A stretch of DNA of 64,000 nt from Aristolochia californica (GCA_029961685.1 JARWKL010000008.1:8992501-9056500); one strand, 5' to 3'. Numbered from the stretch's first letter, positions 12,376 through 23,578 are shown. The notes: generated by a model from the sequence alone, not told the origin. Made by a program: numbers and translations.

Positions 12376-12420
12376 TTTTTCGCCTTTTTAATGAATTACA
12401 TCTTAATCAAAAAAAAAAAG

Positions 12421-12436
12421 GTTACCTTCAATAAAA
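12421..12436 (+). repeat. Right target-site duplication of the 6.4-kb LINE
   Basis: Exact copy of GTTACCTTCAATAAAA (5972-5987), immediately after the poly(A) run that ends at about 12420. Confidence 0.92.
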
Positions 12437-13300
12437 CAACAATAGCTTGATGTAGACTATCTATCCATCTTAGACCCAGTATAATCAGCATCAGAATATC
12501 TGAGTACATCAATCTTTTTGTTCTAAGTATACAACAAACTTTTTTCCAAGTACACCTTTCAAATATTTTAAATTCTGTTGAGCAACTTCTAAATGTACTT
12601 TTTGCAAATTTTCCATGAACTGGCACAACTCCCACAACAAATGAAATATCTGGAGTGGTAACTATAGCATAAATCATTTGCCTACCAAACGTCGGTAATG
12701 AATTCTGTCCTTAAGAGCAGGACCATGTGTGTCATGAAGATGATGGCTGACTTTCTATAGGAGTGTCTACCAGTTTAGCACCCAACAAACCATACTCCTC
12801 TAGCATATCTAAAAGAGAACAATACCTCGTTTGTTGCGGGTAACTTCAATGCCAAGAAAGAAGTTGAGGGAGCCAAATCTTTCATCTGAAAATGTGGTTA
12901 AGTACTAATTAACTTCGGTAATGCCTTCAAGATAGTAAAATATCATCTACATAGACCACCAAAATAACTACGTCAGTCTTCCTCTTGAGTATGAACATAG
13001 AATGTTCACAATGGCTCTGGTAGAACCCAAACTACGTTACTAGAGCGCAAAATTTCTCAAGAATGGCAGGGGACTCTGTTTAAGTCTATAAATGGCCTTC
13101 TATAATTTACATACCTTCCTTAGCTCCCCTTGAGTAATATACCTATGAGGTTGCTCCATATAAACTTCTTCATATAAATCTCCATACAAAAAGGCATTTT
13201 TCACATCAAGCTGAAAAAAGAGGCCAACCACTATAACTGCTACAACTAAGATACGTACCGAAGTAAGTTGGGCCACAAGAGATAATGTCTCAAACACATC
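12437..13300 (-). pseudogene. Copia C1 reverse transcriptase fragments
   Basis: The minus strand encodes [20 protein letters not shown] and MEQPHRYI (13297-13100), the conserved opening of Copia RT, preceded by TLSLVAQLTSVRILVVA. Lower-coordinate pieces include IYAIVTTPDISFVVGVV (12677-12396), the connection before RNase H. Frames are broken several times and no intact YVDD was found. Confidence 0.7.
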
Positions 13301-13949
13301 AACACCAAATGTCGTGTATAGCCCTTTGCTACCAGTCGGGCCTTGTGTCGTTCAATAGATCCATCAACATTATATTTATAGTATAAACCCAACGACAACC
13401 CATAATAGCGGCTCCTGCCAAAAGATCACATAGACACCAAGTTCCCTGAGACAGCAAAGCATCTCGTCATCCATAACTCGTTTTCACTCTAGAGAACACA
13501 AAGCATCCTATACTTAATGGGGTATAGTAGAAATAGACAAGGACATAACAAAGGATTTAAAGGAAGGAAACCAAAAGTTAAGAGAAACATATTTAGAGAT
13601 AGGATAGGCAGTGCAATATCTTTTATCTTTCCGCAGACTAATAGGCAAGTCCAAATCTGATATAACATAACCTACAGGCAAAAAGAAAGACAGTTGATCA
13701 TGAGAAGGTAGCTCTATAGGGTTATCTATTGGAGGCACTATAAGAGCACAAGTACGGCGGTTGTAGACACGAATAGGCAGAAAGGAACCTGATGGAGCTG
13801 AGGCATACAAAACATCAACTAGAATTGGACTATTTGAAGAAGACCTAGAAGAAATAGGAATCTCAATAGATGGCTCAAAATATGAAGTATGCTCAAAGAA
13901 AGTCACATCAGCTGACATGTACATCTTTTGACAAATATGGTCACAGCAT

Positions 13950-14800
13950 TTGTACTTTTATTGTCGACGAGAGTACCCTAGAAAGACACATTTGACTAAC
14001 CGAGGTGACAACTTATCAACTGAAGCTCTAAACATGTGAAAAAAACAACTACAGCCAAAAACACAAGGTACCATATCAAACAATTTACAATGCGGTTTTA
14101 AAAACTAAAAAGGAACTTGACCATTCAAAAAAGAGGAGGGTATGTGATTACTTAAGCAACAACAAGTTAAAAAACATCCCCCCAAAACGACTTAGGAACG
14201 TTCATATGTAGTAACAGTGTCCAAGTAACCTCAACAAGATGTTTGTTTTTACGTGCAGCCACCCCATTTTGTTGAGGGGTATATGGACAAGACGTCTGAT
14301 GGGTAATACCATGGGAGGTACAAAAAATTAAAAAATTATGACTAAGATATTCCAACCCATTAACGGTACGAAGCACATGAACAAAAGCACCAAATTGATT
14401 TTTTATTTCACTAAAAAAATCAGGAATACATCAAAGACTTCGGATTTCTACTTAGGAGAAACACCCAAGCTACTCGACTAAAAGCATCAACAAATGACAC
14501 AAACTACTTGAAAACAAATGGACTAGGAATCTTACATGGGCCCCATACATCAAAATGAATTAACTCAAATAATTTGGTGCTATGACTAGAACTAACTGGG
14601 AAACTGAACCAATGATGCTTCCAATTGACAAGGCTCACAATCAACAGTGATATTTACAGGCAATGAAAAAAAGACTATCGCAACTAAACTGGTGGCAAAT
14701 GTTTCAAGCATAGATGGCATAAGTTGCATGAATTTGTAGTAAAAAGTGTCACAGCTCGAGAAACAAATACATCATCCAACATGTAAAACCCTCTCTTCTC
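13950..14800 (-). pseudogene. Copia C1 integrase fragments
   Basis: At 14376-14167 the minus strand reads GLEYLSHNFLIFC then TSCPYTPQQNGVAARKN, the Copia integrase core. In active elements the block reads RSDNG...GVAERKN. Here the Asp position has become Val (RTVNG) and the Glu has become Ala, so two catalytic residues are gone. Stops occur on both sides. Confidence 0.7.
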
Positions 14801-14956
14801 ATGTCCAAAACCAATCATCTTCTTCGTCTACAAGTCCTGGAAAACATAGGTAGTAGGATAAAAAGTTACTAAATAGTTTAAAGATTTAGTAATGTGACTC
14901 ACAGACAAGAGATTGACTGGAAACTTGGGAACAAATAAAACAAAGTCCAAAGATAT

Positions 14957-15154
14957 CTATGGGGTAGTGTCAACAGTAACCTCCCCATGAATGGGAGAGG
15001 TGGACCCATCAGCCAAAGTAAATCTACGAAATAAAGAAGATGGATTAATGGATAAAAACAAGGAACGCATACCTAACATGTGGGTAGAGGCTCCTAAATC
15101 AATTATCTTGGAGGGAGAGGGAGACACATTCAATGCAGTCATACTTGTACTCAC
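14957..15154 (-). pseudogene. Copia C1 aspartic protease fragment
   Basis: The minus strand encodes IIDLGASTHMLG, matching the Copia protease active site (usually DSGAS.HM) with Ser to Leu, followed by FTLADGSTSPIHGEV. This is the most 5' recognisable part of C1; a linker can be followed to about 15400, where homology ends. Confidence 0.65.
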
Positions 15155-15649
15155 TACTATGGCACTGGCTAAGGATGAAGGATGAGTCTCTACAGAAAAA
15201 AAAAGTAGTAGATGATGTAGTCAACTGGTCCAGTTGCTATACTAACTGTCGAATCTCTTCGTAAGACCCACTGTAAGAAGAATTATCTTTTTGTGACTAT
15301 GGAGTTGGCCCAGGCAAGTTTACCAAATTTCTAGTGTCCCTGACACTAGAAAGACTTCTACTACTCATGTGGGTGACTAAGTACGTGATGTTCTAGATGA
15401 GATGCAATAGTTACTCCTGAGGATAGCAAAGTTGGCTTCCTTCTCTCTGTTTGTACCTCAATCCACCTTTTTATCTAAAGCCACTTTGGTGAGTTCAGGT
15501 GAGTCCGCATTGCCTATGAGTTCAGAGTCTACATGGGTTCAGATTCCGCCTTCAAATATGTCAGGTATATCTTCATTATTTTTAACCTGAGTCAATCTTG
15601 ACCATGTAAATAAGTCATTCTTGCAAATGGCTCCTCTTCTATTAATGGA

Positions 15650-16520
15650 GTAGACTCTACCAAACTTACACCCTCATTGCCTCAATTTTATTCGTCCCTA
15701 AATTTCCTATAAATCTTCTATCTGTCAGTCAAATTACAAAATCTTTTAAATTGTTTAGTTACCTTTTATCCTACTTACTATGTTTTTCAAGACCTTCAAA
15801 CGAAGAGGACGATTGATTCTGGGCATGAAAGAAGTGGATTGTATCACTTGGAGGATTCAACACTGCATACTTCTTCAGCACTTCATGTAGATGGTACACT
15901 CGCTAGGTCATGAATTTCCTTCCAAAAGCACCAACAAGCGTCTTTTCCTTCCAGTCAAACTTCTAGTAGTAGCATTTTTTAAGTAATTCATTCAAATATA
16001 TGGGAACCATGTCTTATTACTAATACTTTTGGTTACAAGTATTTTGTGCCGTTTATAGATGACTTGAGTAAATGTACATGGTTGTATCTTCTAAGGGAGA
16101 AATCTAAAGTTTTCAATGTATTCTTGATATTTTACAATGAAATAAAAAACCAGTATGGTGCTTCTCTTCCTATTCTACATATAGATAATGAGCTTGAGTC
16201 CATGAATTATAAGTTTACTACATTTTATCAGTCCACTTGTATCATTCATCAGTCTTCTTGTGGGTATACTCCATAACAAAATAGAGTTGCAGAAAGAAAA
16301 AATCATTATTTGCTTGAAGTTGCACAACTAATTTATATGCATCTTCCCAAGTCTTAATGGAGTGATGCAGTTCTCACTGCTTGCTTTCTCATTAACAGAA
16401 TGATTTCTCAATACTTAGAGGAAAAATTCTACTTCACACTTTAAAGCCTAATAGTGAATCGATTCTTGTGTCTCCTAGTGTTTTTGGATCCGTGTGCTTC
16501 GTGCATGTTGTGGCCCTATG
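15650..16520 (+). pseudogene. Copia C2 protease tail, GAG-pre-integrase and integrase fragments
   Basis: Broken frames show INLLSVSQITKS, then SGHERSGLYHLE in a shifted frame, then KYFVPFIDDLSKCTWLYLLR (from 16040) with HIDNELES and IHQSSCGYTP. These are the zinc-binding lead-in and catalytic core of a Copia integrase: the first Asp (FIDD) and second Asp (HIDNE) remain. The Glu region near 16290 reads AERK in a shifted frame. Multiple stops make it inactive. Confidence 0.65.
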
Positions 16521-16941
16521 GTTCATAAGCTCACTGTAAAAGTCATTGAGTGTGTTTTCTGGGCTACTTGCGCATACCAAACGGGTATAAATGTTCTTGC
16601 ATGTCTACTATTACATTTTTTTAGGGCACTCCGTATTTCTCCTTGTCTGCTTCCACCCATTCCACCTCTTACATATGATCTTGTTGCTACTAGGTCCTAT
16701 GGAGGATGTTCCTAGCCCTGTTGCTACAAGTTAAACAACGCAGAAAACATACTACGACACCACGAAAAGCCTTCTCCTCGCCACCTGGGCTGCTATCCTC
16801 TCAATCTAAGGATCCTGAAGAAAGCAACTTGCATCTTCTTCTTGTTGTCTATAAAGGTGTTCATACATGTACATGGTATCCTATTTCTTAATTTGTTTCA
16901 TTTGACTCATTATCTCAGTCTTTCAAAGAGTTTGTTCTATC

Positions 16942-17295
16942 ATTGTTGTTGAATTTATGGAAAAGAGAAATACTTCATTGACTTATTGTAATCAGAGTAC
17001 ATGAACCTCTATTTATAATAGAGGAAAGTAGTAGAGTCTAATTACAATTAAACTACCTTTGTGCCAATTACACTTAAAGACAAGTCCTAGAATAATAAAA
17101 TAACCAAATATAAATATAAGATTAACATAACTAAAACACCTTTAAACTGAAACTCTTTTGTGGGTCTATATCTAATGGGCTTGGGCCCATCTTCCAACAT
17201 TCTTAGATATGTGGGCCTTCCTTGGTCTTGTGGGCTTAGGCCCATCTTTTGTATGTCTATAGCTTATGGGTTTGGGCCCATCTTCCAATAATTGT
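16942..17295 (-). mobile_element. Solo Copia LTR (minus) with 5-bp TSD ATTGT
   Basis: The LTR spans 16947-17290, starts TGTTGAATTTATGG and ends CTTCCAATA, and is flanked by ATTGT at 16942-16946 and 17291-17295. It contains the 'cctctatttataatagagg' core and the block about 'tctaattacaattaaactac' shared with LTRs at 41786-42099 (opposite orientation), 42387-42725 and 58755-59069. C2 coding resumes immediately after it. This is a footprint of LTR-LTR recombination. Confidence 0.85.
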
Positions 17296-17931
17296 CTTTG
17301 TGTACTATCCGTTCCTCAATGTAGGAAGCATTATTGTCTCCTATATGAAAATAGGCTATGGCACAAAGATAGATACTCTGATTAACCGAAGAACATGGAT
17401 GCTATGTGATTTGCCTCCTGGTGCTACAATTGTAGATTGTCACTAAGTATATATACAGTGAAGTATAAAGCTAACGGATCTATTGAAAAGTATAAAACCC
17501 ACCCACTTGCTAAAAGATAAACCCAAAAGATATACCCAAATCTATGGTGTTGATGTATTTGAGACTTTTTCTAATGTAGAATGATTGTCTTCTATTCAGA
17601 TTCTTGTTTTAGTGGCAGTAACCAAAGGATGACCTCTATTTCAATTAGATATCAAAAAGCATATGGAGACTTGGATGAAGAGGTCTATATGGAATAACCT
17701 CTTGTGTATGTTGCTCAAGGGGAGACTAAAAGGTGTGTAAAGTGAACAATGCAATTTATGGCCTCAAGCAAAGTCCCAAGTTTTGACAAATTTAACAAAA
17801 TAGTTATGTCATTGGGCTTTTCTAGAAGTTACTATCACCAATTTTTGTTTATATTAAAAAGTATTATTTGGAAGTGATAAACAAGGGCTTGAGGAGGAGA
17901 AAGTACATATTGCAATTTCCAAACTAAAGAC

Positions 17932-19348
17932 TTAGGGGGGTTAGTCCACAATGAAGTGGAAATGAAGTGGAAAATTGAATTGAAGTGAGATGAATTACTT
18001 CCACTTCAACTCATGTTTGGGTGTTAGTATAGACGAGTTCAAGTGGCTAGAAAACAAATTCCAGTGTTAGTGCCACCAAATGAAAAGTATGATATAAGAA
18101 GAGAATTAGTAACCTTTTATAATATACTAAATAGAACATATACCTAAACATATAATTAACCAAAATAAACGTGATTACTACATTTATAAGTGATTTAACG
18201 TGTAGTCCACAATATATTAACATCTTAATTAATAAAAATTCATATTATATTACTTAATGATTATAATTTATTATAAATTAAAACAATAATTACGTGTGAC
18301 AAGAATAAATTATATAAAATTAATAAAAAAATTAAAAAATAACATAAGAGAATATAATAAATAAACCTAATGGTTTAATTAATTATAGCAATTGGATAAT
18401 TAAACCAATTAATGATTACAGTTTATTATAAATTAATATACTAATTACGTGTGATTAGAATAAATTATTTAAAATAAATAATTTTTTTAAAATAACATAA
18501 ACGAATATAATAAATAAATAAACTATTTTGCAATGACATAAGATATTTTTTAACATTAAAACTCACTATTTTAATACAAAATAAAAAATACATAATAAAT
18601 AAATAAATATATTAATTTATCAATAACATAATATATTTATTTACGCATTATTAATTAATAATATATTAACACAAAATGTAAATCCAGTGGTTTAAAGTTT
18701 ATTATAATTAAACTAATTCATGATTAAAGTTTATTATAAATTAATATACTAATTACGTGTTATTAGAATAAAATTTTAAAAAGTGAAAAAAATAAAAAAT
18801 AATAAGTCGTCGTCGAAGAGCCTTGCGGCTCCGAGACGTTCGAAACCGCCGCGAAATTCTGTTACGGCGTCAAGATCGACCTCACGGCAACAAATGTCCC
18901 TCCGTTGCTCTGCGCCGACGAGGTTATTGTCCCAATCAGTTCTCCAAAGCATCATAGACTCGGTAAGAACCCTAAAATCCCGCGATTCGCTGATGCCGAT
19001 GGCAGAAACCCTAGGTATTGCACAGCGAGAGAGACGGGATGAATGAAGTTGGGGCGAACGGAGAAAGCAAAGAGTGAAAACGAGAGAAAGCAGAGAGAGC
19101 GAAGACGAGGGGAAGAAATGGGGCGAAAAAAATCGTTGGGAGACCAAGGCCGAGCGAGAGGAGAGGAGAAGAGGAAATAAGAGGCATTTTTTGTTTCGGC
19201 AGGGGAGGGGGGAAAGAAGTGACGTCGTCGCTCGTGATAAGTGAATGATTCGGAAAAAAGGTAGGAATCAACTTTCCTCTGTTTTTGCCTAGGTAGATGA
19301 AATGGTGTAATCTCACTTCAATTCAAGTCTTTTTACACTAACGCCTTA
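17932..19348. mobile_element. Non-autonomous PIF/Harbinger-type element with TTA duplications
   Basis: The element spans 17935-19345. Its left end is GGGGGGTTAGTCCACAATGA and its right end is a decayed inverse (CACTAACGCC). TTA lies on both sides (17932-17934 and 19346-19348), the usual PIF/Harbinger target duplication. The GGGGGGTTAGTC end is the same as that of the transposase-bearing element at 31559-37315. It sits exactly within the Copia C2 RT. It has no transposase: the left 850 bp is very AT-rich, and the right part holds a GC-rich island (18805-19250). Confidence 0.8.
18783..19046 (+). other. GC-rich open frame inside the Harbinger-type element, possible captured gene piece
   Basis: An abrupt rise in GC content marks 18805-19250. 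The plus strand is open for 87 codons (starting MKKIKNNKSSSKSLAAPRRS) and the minus strand is also open. A good splice donor (CTCG|GTAAGAACC) lies at about 18962. Basic, Ser-rich N-termini next to a donor look like a first exon for an organelle-targeted protein, and non-autonomous transposons can capture such pieces. I do not recognise the source gene. It might also simply be GC-rich element sequence. Confidence 0.3.
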
Positions 19349-20710
19349 TTTGTGATGACCTAGGTAATGCGGGGGGAATTCATTTCACTTCATTGAAGTA
19401 CTTTTTGGGGATTGAGGTAACCAAAAGTAAAGCAAGGGTTGTTTTGATATAGAGGAAATACGTGACAGATATGCAAAAAGAATATGACTTACTAGGGGGG
19501 AAACCCACAAAGACTCCTATGGAAATAAATCATAATTTCCATAAAGATGGTAGTGTGGAACTTAAGGACAAAAGGCTAATAGTTAAGTTGATTTATGCTA
19601 CTGTTACACATCCAAATATATCATTTGTTGTAACTATAGTCAGCCAATTTATGGAGTGTCTTCACAAGGTTCATTTAGAGGCAGCTCATAGAATATTAGG
19701 ATGCCTAAGGGGGGCACCAGGAAAAAGTCACCTATATAAACCACATGGTCACTTGAAAACTAAGGCATATTCAAATGTAGATTATGCGGGGAGCAAAACC
19801 AGATTGGAAATCTACTACTGGCTATAGTGTTCTTGTTGGTGGCGACTTAGTTGGAAAAGTAAAAAACAAAATCTAGTGACCCATTCCAATGCAGAGCTAC
19901 TGCTCATACAATCAGTGAGCTAAAGTGAGCCAGATGCATGTTGCATGAGTTGAGTTTTCCGAACAAAGAGGCCATGACTATGCACTAAGATAATCAAGCA
20001 ACAATTCTTATTGCTTGCAACCCTGTATTTCATGAACATACAGAGCATGTCGAAGTGGACTATCACTTCATTCATGATGCAAAGATGAGTGGAGCAATGG
20101 TTACTCCGTATGATCAATTGACTAATCTGATTTGTGATATTTTCACCAACACCTTGGGGAAAAAAGAATTTTGGGATCTTTTGTAACAAGTTGGGGCTAC
20201 TTGACATATATATATATGAGGGTATTTTGGTCCTGTCACCTCTCTAGTAGGTACCTTGTAAGTAGCAGCAGTATAGGTGTATACAAGTATTAATTTCAAA
20301 TTTGACATAATTCTTGATAGTATTCTAGGAGTATCAGGGTTTAGGTTGTGAGGAACATTTTTCTAACTTTGTTAAGCCTGTAATTTAAGTGGCATATTGT
20401 TATGGTCCCGTGTCATGGATCGAGTAACTCAGCGTGGGATTGGTAAATCCAGCGTTGAGAGAGAGAGAGAGCTGTTGTTCTCAGATAGGAGGAAAGCAGC
20501 CTCTTTTTTGCAATTAGGCTGCTGTTCTCGGTAAGGGCAGAGAACCCTAGCTGCTGCTGCTAGGACAGGAGGAGAAGAGCTCCCTTGCTGCTCACGGTTG
20601 AGAGGGGTTAGAACCCTCCCTGCTACTGTTCGGGTTAGGGGCTGAAAACCCTCTAACTTGGACAATCCTCGGGTCAGAGGTTAGGGTCCCTAACCTTGCT
20701 GTTTGCTAGC

Positions 20711-20829
20711 TGTTAAGGAATAGTCCCACATGGATTAGTGAGTACAAAGATCTTGAGTTTATTAGTTGGGAAAGAGGTTTCCTAAGTTGACTAGTCATTT
20801 TGGGATAGGGCCTTGGACCCAACTTAACA
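20711..20829 (+). repeat. 5' LTR of the short non-autonomous element (119 bp)
   Basis: Identical over 119 bp to 23460-23578. Its size is close to that of TRIM LTRs. TGGTACCCGAGC follows at 20830. Confidence 0.9.
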
Positions 20830-21689
20830 TGGTACCCGAGCAAGGAGTTTAGGATCTCTTCATGGAGTTATTATGAAATTTGTTCAAGAAGTTGTAAAAG
20901 GAGTTCAGTCATGAAGAGATAAGTTCATACTCTTCTTATTTATGGTTTTTTTTTGTTTCCTTTTCTTATTTACATACTCATTTTTACTGTTTTTCTTTAC
21001 TTCTTGAATTTTGAGTCACATCAAGTCAAGATAAATCTTTATATGTTGTAAAGATTTATTTCTATGACTAAATTGATGTTATAATTTTGACTCCTTGTAA
21101 ATCAATTACAAGAGTAATCAAGATCATTTGCTCTTTGCATCTTATTAAGATTGATGGGTGAAATTCAATTACCTTTATGTAATTTAGATCCATCTCATTT
21201 GATGTAGAATTCCAGCACATGTTGTTGTATCTTCTCCTACTTAAGGTTGCTCATGGGTTTGTGTTATGTTGTCGGATGCCCATTATATGTTTGATGAAAT
21301 TCCAGCAGTCATTTACCCTTTGTAGTTTAGTTTTTTTTTTAACTTCAACAATTCAATTTTTTTTTACGTTGAAGTCTCCCATGAGCTGAAGATAAATCTC
21401 TTCCAAGTGTATTGGTTTGTCGTTAAATCTTCTCTAAATTTTTGTCTATTGCTCGTTTGTGTTGGAGTTTGGATTAAGGCCTAATCGGTTGTATCTACTT
21501 TCTTCTCTTTGTTCTTATGAATACAAGAGAAGTTGAGTGATGGCTGGATGTTATTATCACTTTCTAAAGGCACAAATTTGTTGATAATTTGGTGTTTGCC
21601 CTTGTGAAAGAAATTGGTTCTTGTTCTCTTTTGTTGGTGATTGATTTGGTCTACGGGTTCTTCAAATTACATTGAGTAATTGTTCTTTG

Positions 21690-23042
21690 AAGAAGACCTT
21701 TTCCCTTTTTTTTTTTTTTCATGAAGATGTAATTTTATTAAAAAGAAGGAAAAGAAAACTACAAAACTACAAAAGCGGAGGGCGCAAATCCTTTACAACG
21801 AGAGATTGCAGGAAAGCTCCCTCCTTGGCAAGCACGTCTGCTTCCGAATTAGCATATCTCAGAATGTGAGACCAAATACAAGAAAAGGAAGAAACAATAT
21901 CCAAAATCTCTTGGAATACATCCCAATGCCTCCATGGGGGAGAAGAATTGCGCTGGCACCAACCAATCACCACCTTGGAATCTCCTTCGATGTGAATAGG
22001 CCCACTACATTTGTCTTTGAACACCCGCAATCCATTAAGAAGGCCATGAAATTCCGCCGACATTGAGTCGGATATGCCTAAAGGACCAGCATAGGAAAAA
22101 CATTGATTCCCAGTTGAGTTTGAAATGACGCCTCCAAATCCCGCGATCCCGGGATTTCCAAGAGAAGATCCATCAAAGTTAAGTTTTAAGTAGCCAGTTT
22201 CCGGAGGGGTCCATTTCTGCATAGCTGGGATTTTAGCTCCAATGTGCATCCTCGCCAAATTGCTCCAGTTGTCTCGAATGTCAGTGCCTTTGAAAGAGGA
22301 GAGGGGTTTTTTTGTCAATAACCAGGTTGATATTTGCCCTATCACTCTATCAACAATTTTAGCCTCAGATTCGCTTTTAGCATCAAACCGCCTTCTATTC
22401 CGTTCATTCCAAAGCCCCCATGGAAAGAAGCTAGCACAAGCTAAGATAATCAATTTACCGAGGCCTGGAAGGGGATATCCCAAGATCGACTTGCAAAAGC
22501 TTACCAGGTCGACAGCAATACAAAATTGAATCTCCAATTTGCTTAAAATAGAGGTCCACACAGTCCATGAGAACTGGCACTGAAGAAGAGTATGACTAGT
22601 GGATTCATCTTCATTGTGGCAAAAAGGGCATAGTGGATCTATAGATGGGTGACCTCTTCTTCTAAGCACATCAGCCATGAGAATTTTACTTTGACAGGCA
22701 CTCCACATGAAAAATTTTACCTTAGGGGGGCACATAGATTCCAGACGAAATTGATGTCATGCTCCCTTTGCATCGGATCCCAACCGCTGATGTATCCATA
22801 TGCCGAAGCAACTGAGAATTTCTCACTTTTGTCAGGCCACCAAATGAGCTTGTCTTCATTGGAAGGCCAAATTCTGACATGATTCAAAGCATCTAAGAGG
22901 CTGCTGGCTTCCATGGCCTCCATGTCTGTTAAACCCCTTCGGGGGAGTAGGTTCGCATTCCCTCCCTCAAAAGCATCCGCAACTGTAATTTCCTTGTGAG
23001 TGGAGAGAAGGAAAAGAGTGCTGAAAGAAGACCTTTTCCCTT
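21690..23042 (-). mobile_element. 5'-truncated L1-like LINE (minus) with 18-bp TSD
   Basis: The insertion is flanked by AAGAAGACCTTTTCCCTT at 21690-21707 and 23025-23042. A T-run at 21708-21719 is the poly(A) tail read from the other strand. The body carries only the 3' third of ORF2. It is inserted in the short non-autonomous LTR element, which sits in the Gypsy LTR, which sits in Copia C2. Confidence 0.92.
21767..23010 (-). pseudogene. LINE ORF2 C-terminus (zf-RVT and RNase H)
   Basis: The minus strand is open from 22735 to 21767 (322 residues) with VKFFMWSACQSKILMADVLR, CPFCHN and HTLLQCQFSW of the zf-RVT segment. These are followed by LNFDGSSLGN, SAEFHGL, IEGDSKVV and the RNase H end. 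The last part reads YANSEADVLAKE where the intact relative has RSANSAADMLAKQ. An upstream piece (23010-22740) continues the same protein in another frame. It is very similar to the C-terminus of the LINE at 5988-12420, so the two belong to one family. Confidence 0.85.
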
Positions 23043-23095
23043 GACCTCCATATTTTACTTGCCTCATCATGGAGATTGGATACAATAGTAATAAG

Positions 23096-23290
23096 AGTGA
23101 TATACTCCATATTACTACAATTCCACTTAGAGGTCTCTCCAATTACATGAGCTAGTCACAATCGGTTCGGAGGGTTCTTATTACTCGTGACCTCTTGAGC
23201 CACGTTGTTAACTTTCCTCCTCCGATTGATGAAGAAGATGCGTCCTACCACAAGTGAGTTAAATATGATAACATGGTATCAGAGCAGGTA
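23096..23290 (+). pseudogene. Copia gag remnant inside the non-autonomous element
   Basis: The plus strand reads HITTIPLRGLSNYM then QSVRRVLITRDLLSH and PPPIDEEDASY. It closely parallels the N-terminal gag of the inner Copia at 54346-54960, which has ITTIPLRGLSNYLSWSQSVR and PPIDEEDLPY. The frame contains stops and ends within about 60 codons. A second primer-binding-like sequence (TGGTATCAGAGCAGG) follows at about 23275, so the internal region looks rearranged. Confidence 0.7.
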
Positions 23291-23459
23291 CTCATATGTG
23301 GGCCTATACCTAAAAACTATCTACTTGTAGAGCCACAAAAGAGGGCCTACACCTAAAACTATCCACTTGTAGAGCCACAAAAGAGGGCCTACACCTAAAC
23401 TGCCTACTCCTAAATTATCCACTTGTAAAGCCACAAAAGATGGTCTACACATGAGGGGG
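23286..23459 (+). repeat. Imperfect tandem repeats of about 50 bp
   Basis: Three copies of a unit reading 'gtgggcctacacctaaaactatccacttgtagagccacaaaaga' lie between the gag remnant and the polypurine tract. The last copy is the most diverged. The repeats run directly into the 3' LTR. Confidence 0.7.
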
Positions 23460-23578
23460 TGTTAAGGAATAGTCCCACATGGATTAGTGAGTACAAAGAT
23501 CTTGAGTTTATTAGTTGGGAAAGAGGTTTCCTAAGTTGACTAGTCATTTTGGGATAGGGCCTTGGACCCAACTTAACA
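23460..23578 (+). repeat. 3' LTR of the short non-autonomous element (119 bp)
   Basis: Identical over 119 bp to 20711-20829. It is preceded by the purine run ATGAGGGGG and followed by the target duplication CTGGC. Confidence 0.9.

Larger units (their letters stand above)
5988..12420 (+). mobile_element. Nearly full-length L1-like LINE (6.4 kb)
   Basis: A non-LTR retrotransposon with two reading frames, a 3' poly(A) and perfect 16-bp target duplications (5972-5987 and 12421-12436). ORF1 carries a DUF4283-type domain. ORF2 carries endonuclease, reverse transcriptase with YADD, a cysteine-rich zf-RVT segment and an RNase H domain, the arrangement of plant L1-like elements that acquired RNase H. 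The length, two ORFs and intact flanks suggest a full-length insertion into Copia C1. Several frameshifts and stops and a changed endonuclease histidine show it is now dead. The target-site copies are still identical, so the decay may partly predate insertion. Confidence 0.92.
5217..15425 (-). mobile_element. Copia element C1 (minus), 5'-truncated, split by a LINE
   Basis: Minus-strand Copia fragments read in the usual order from high to low coordinate: protease (15154-14957), integrase (about 14800-13950), linker (13924-13514), reverse transcriptase (13300-12437), RNase H (5970-5587), polypurine tract (complement of CTCCCCTTCAAGCTAG at 5575) and a 3' LTR at 5217-5574. The LINE at 5988-12420 splits RT from RNase H. 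No gag or 5' LTR was found. At about 15425 the reading stops and an oppositely oriented Copia begins. Many stops and frameshifts make it inactive. Confidence 0.75.
17296..20200 (+). pseudogene. Copia C2 reverse transcriptase and RNase H, interrupted
   Basis: RT begins as INRRTWMLCDLPPGATIVDCH (17383-17443) and continues in broken frames through GDLDEEVYME. The Harbinger-type element sits at 17935-19345. After it the reading continues as STFWGLR then VTKSKARVV, and an open stretch 19462-19827 encodes PNISFVVTIVSQFMECLHKV and LKTKAYSNVDYAG. The RNase H segment then decays (NAELLLIQSVS near 19890). No functional protein is possible. Confidence 0.65.
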
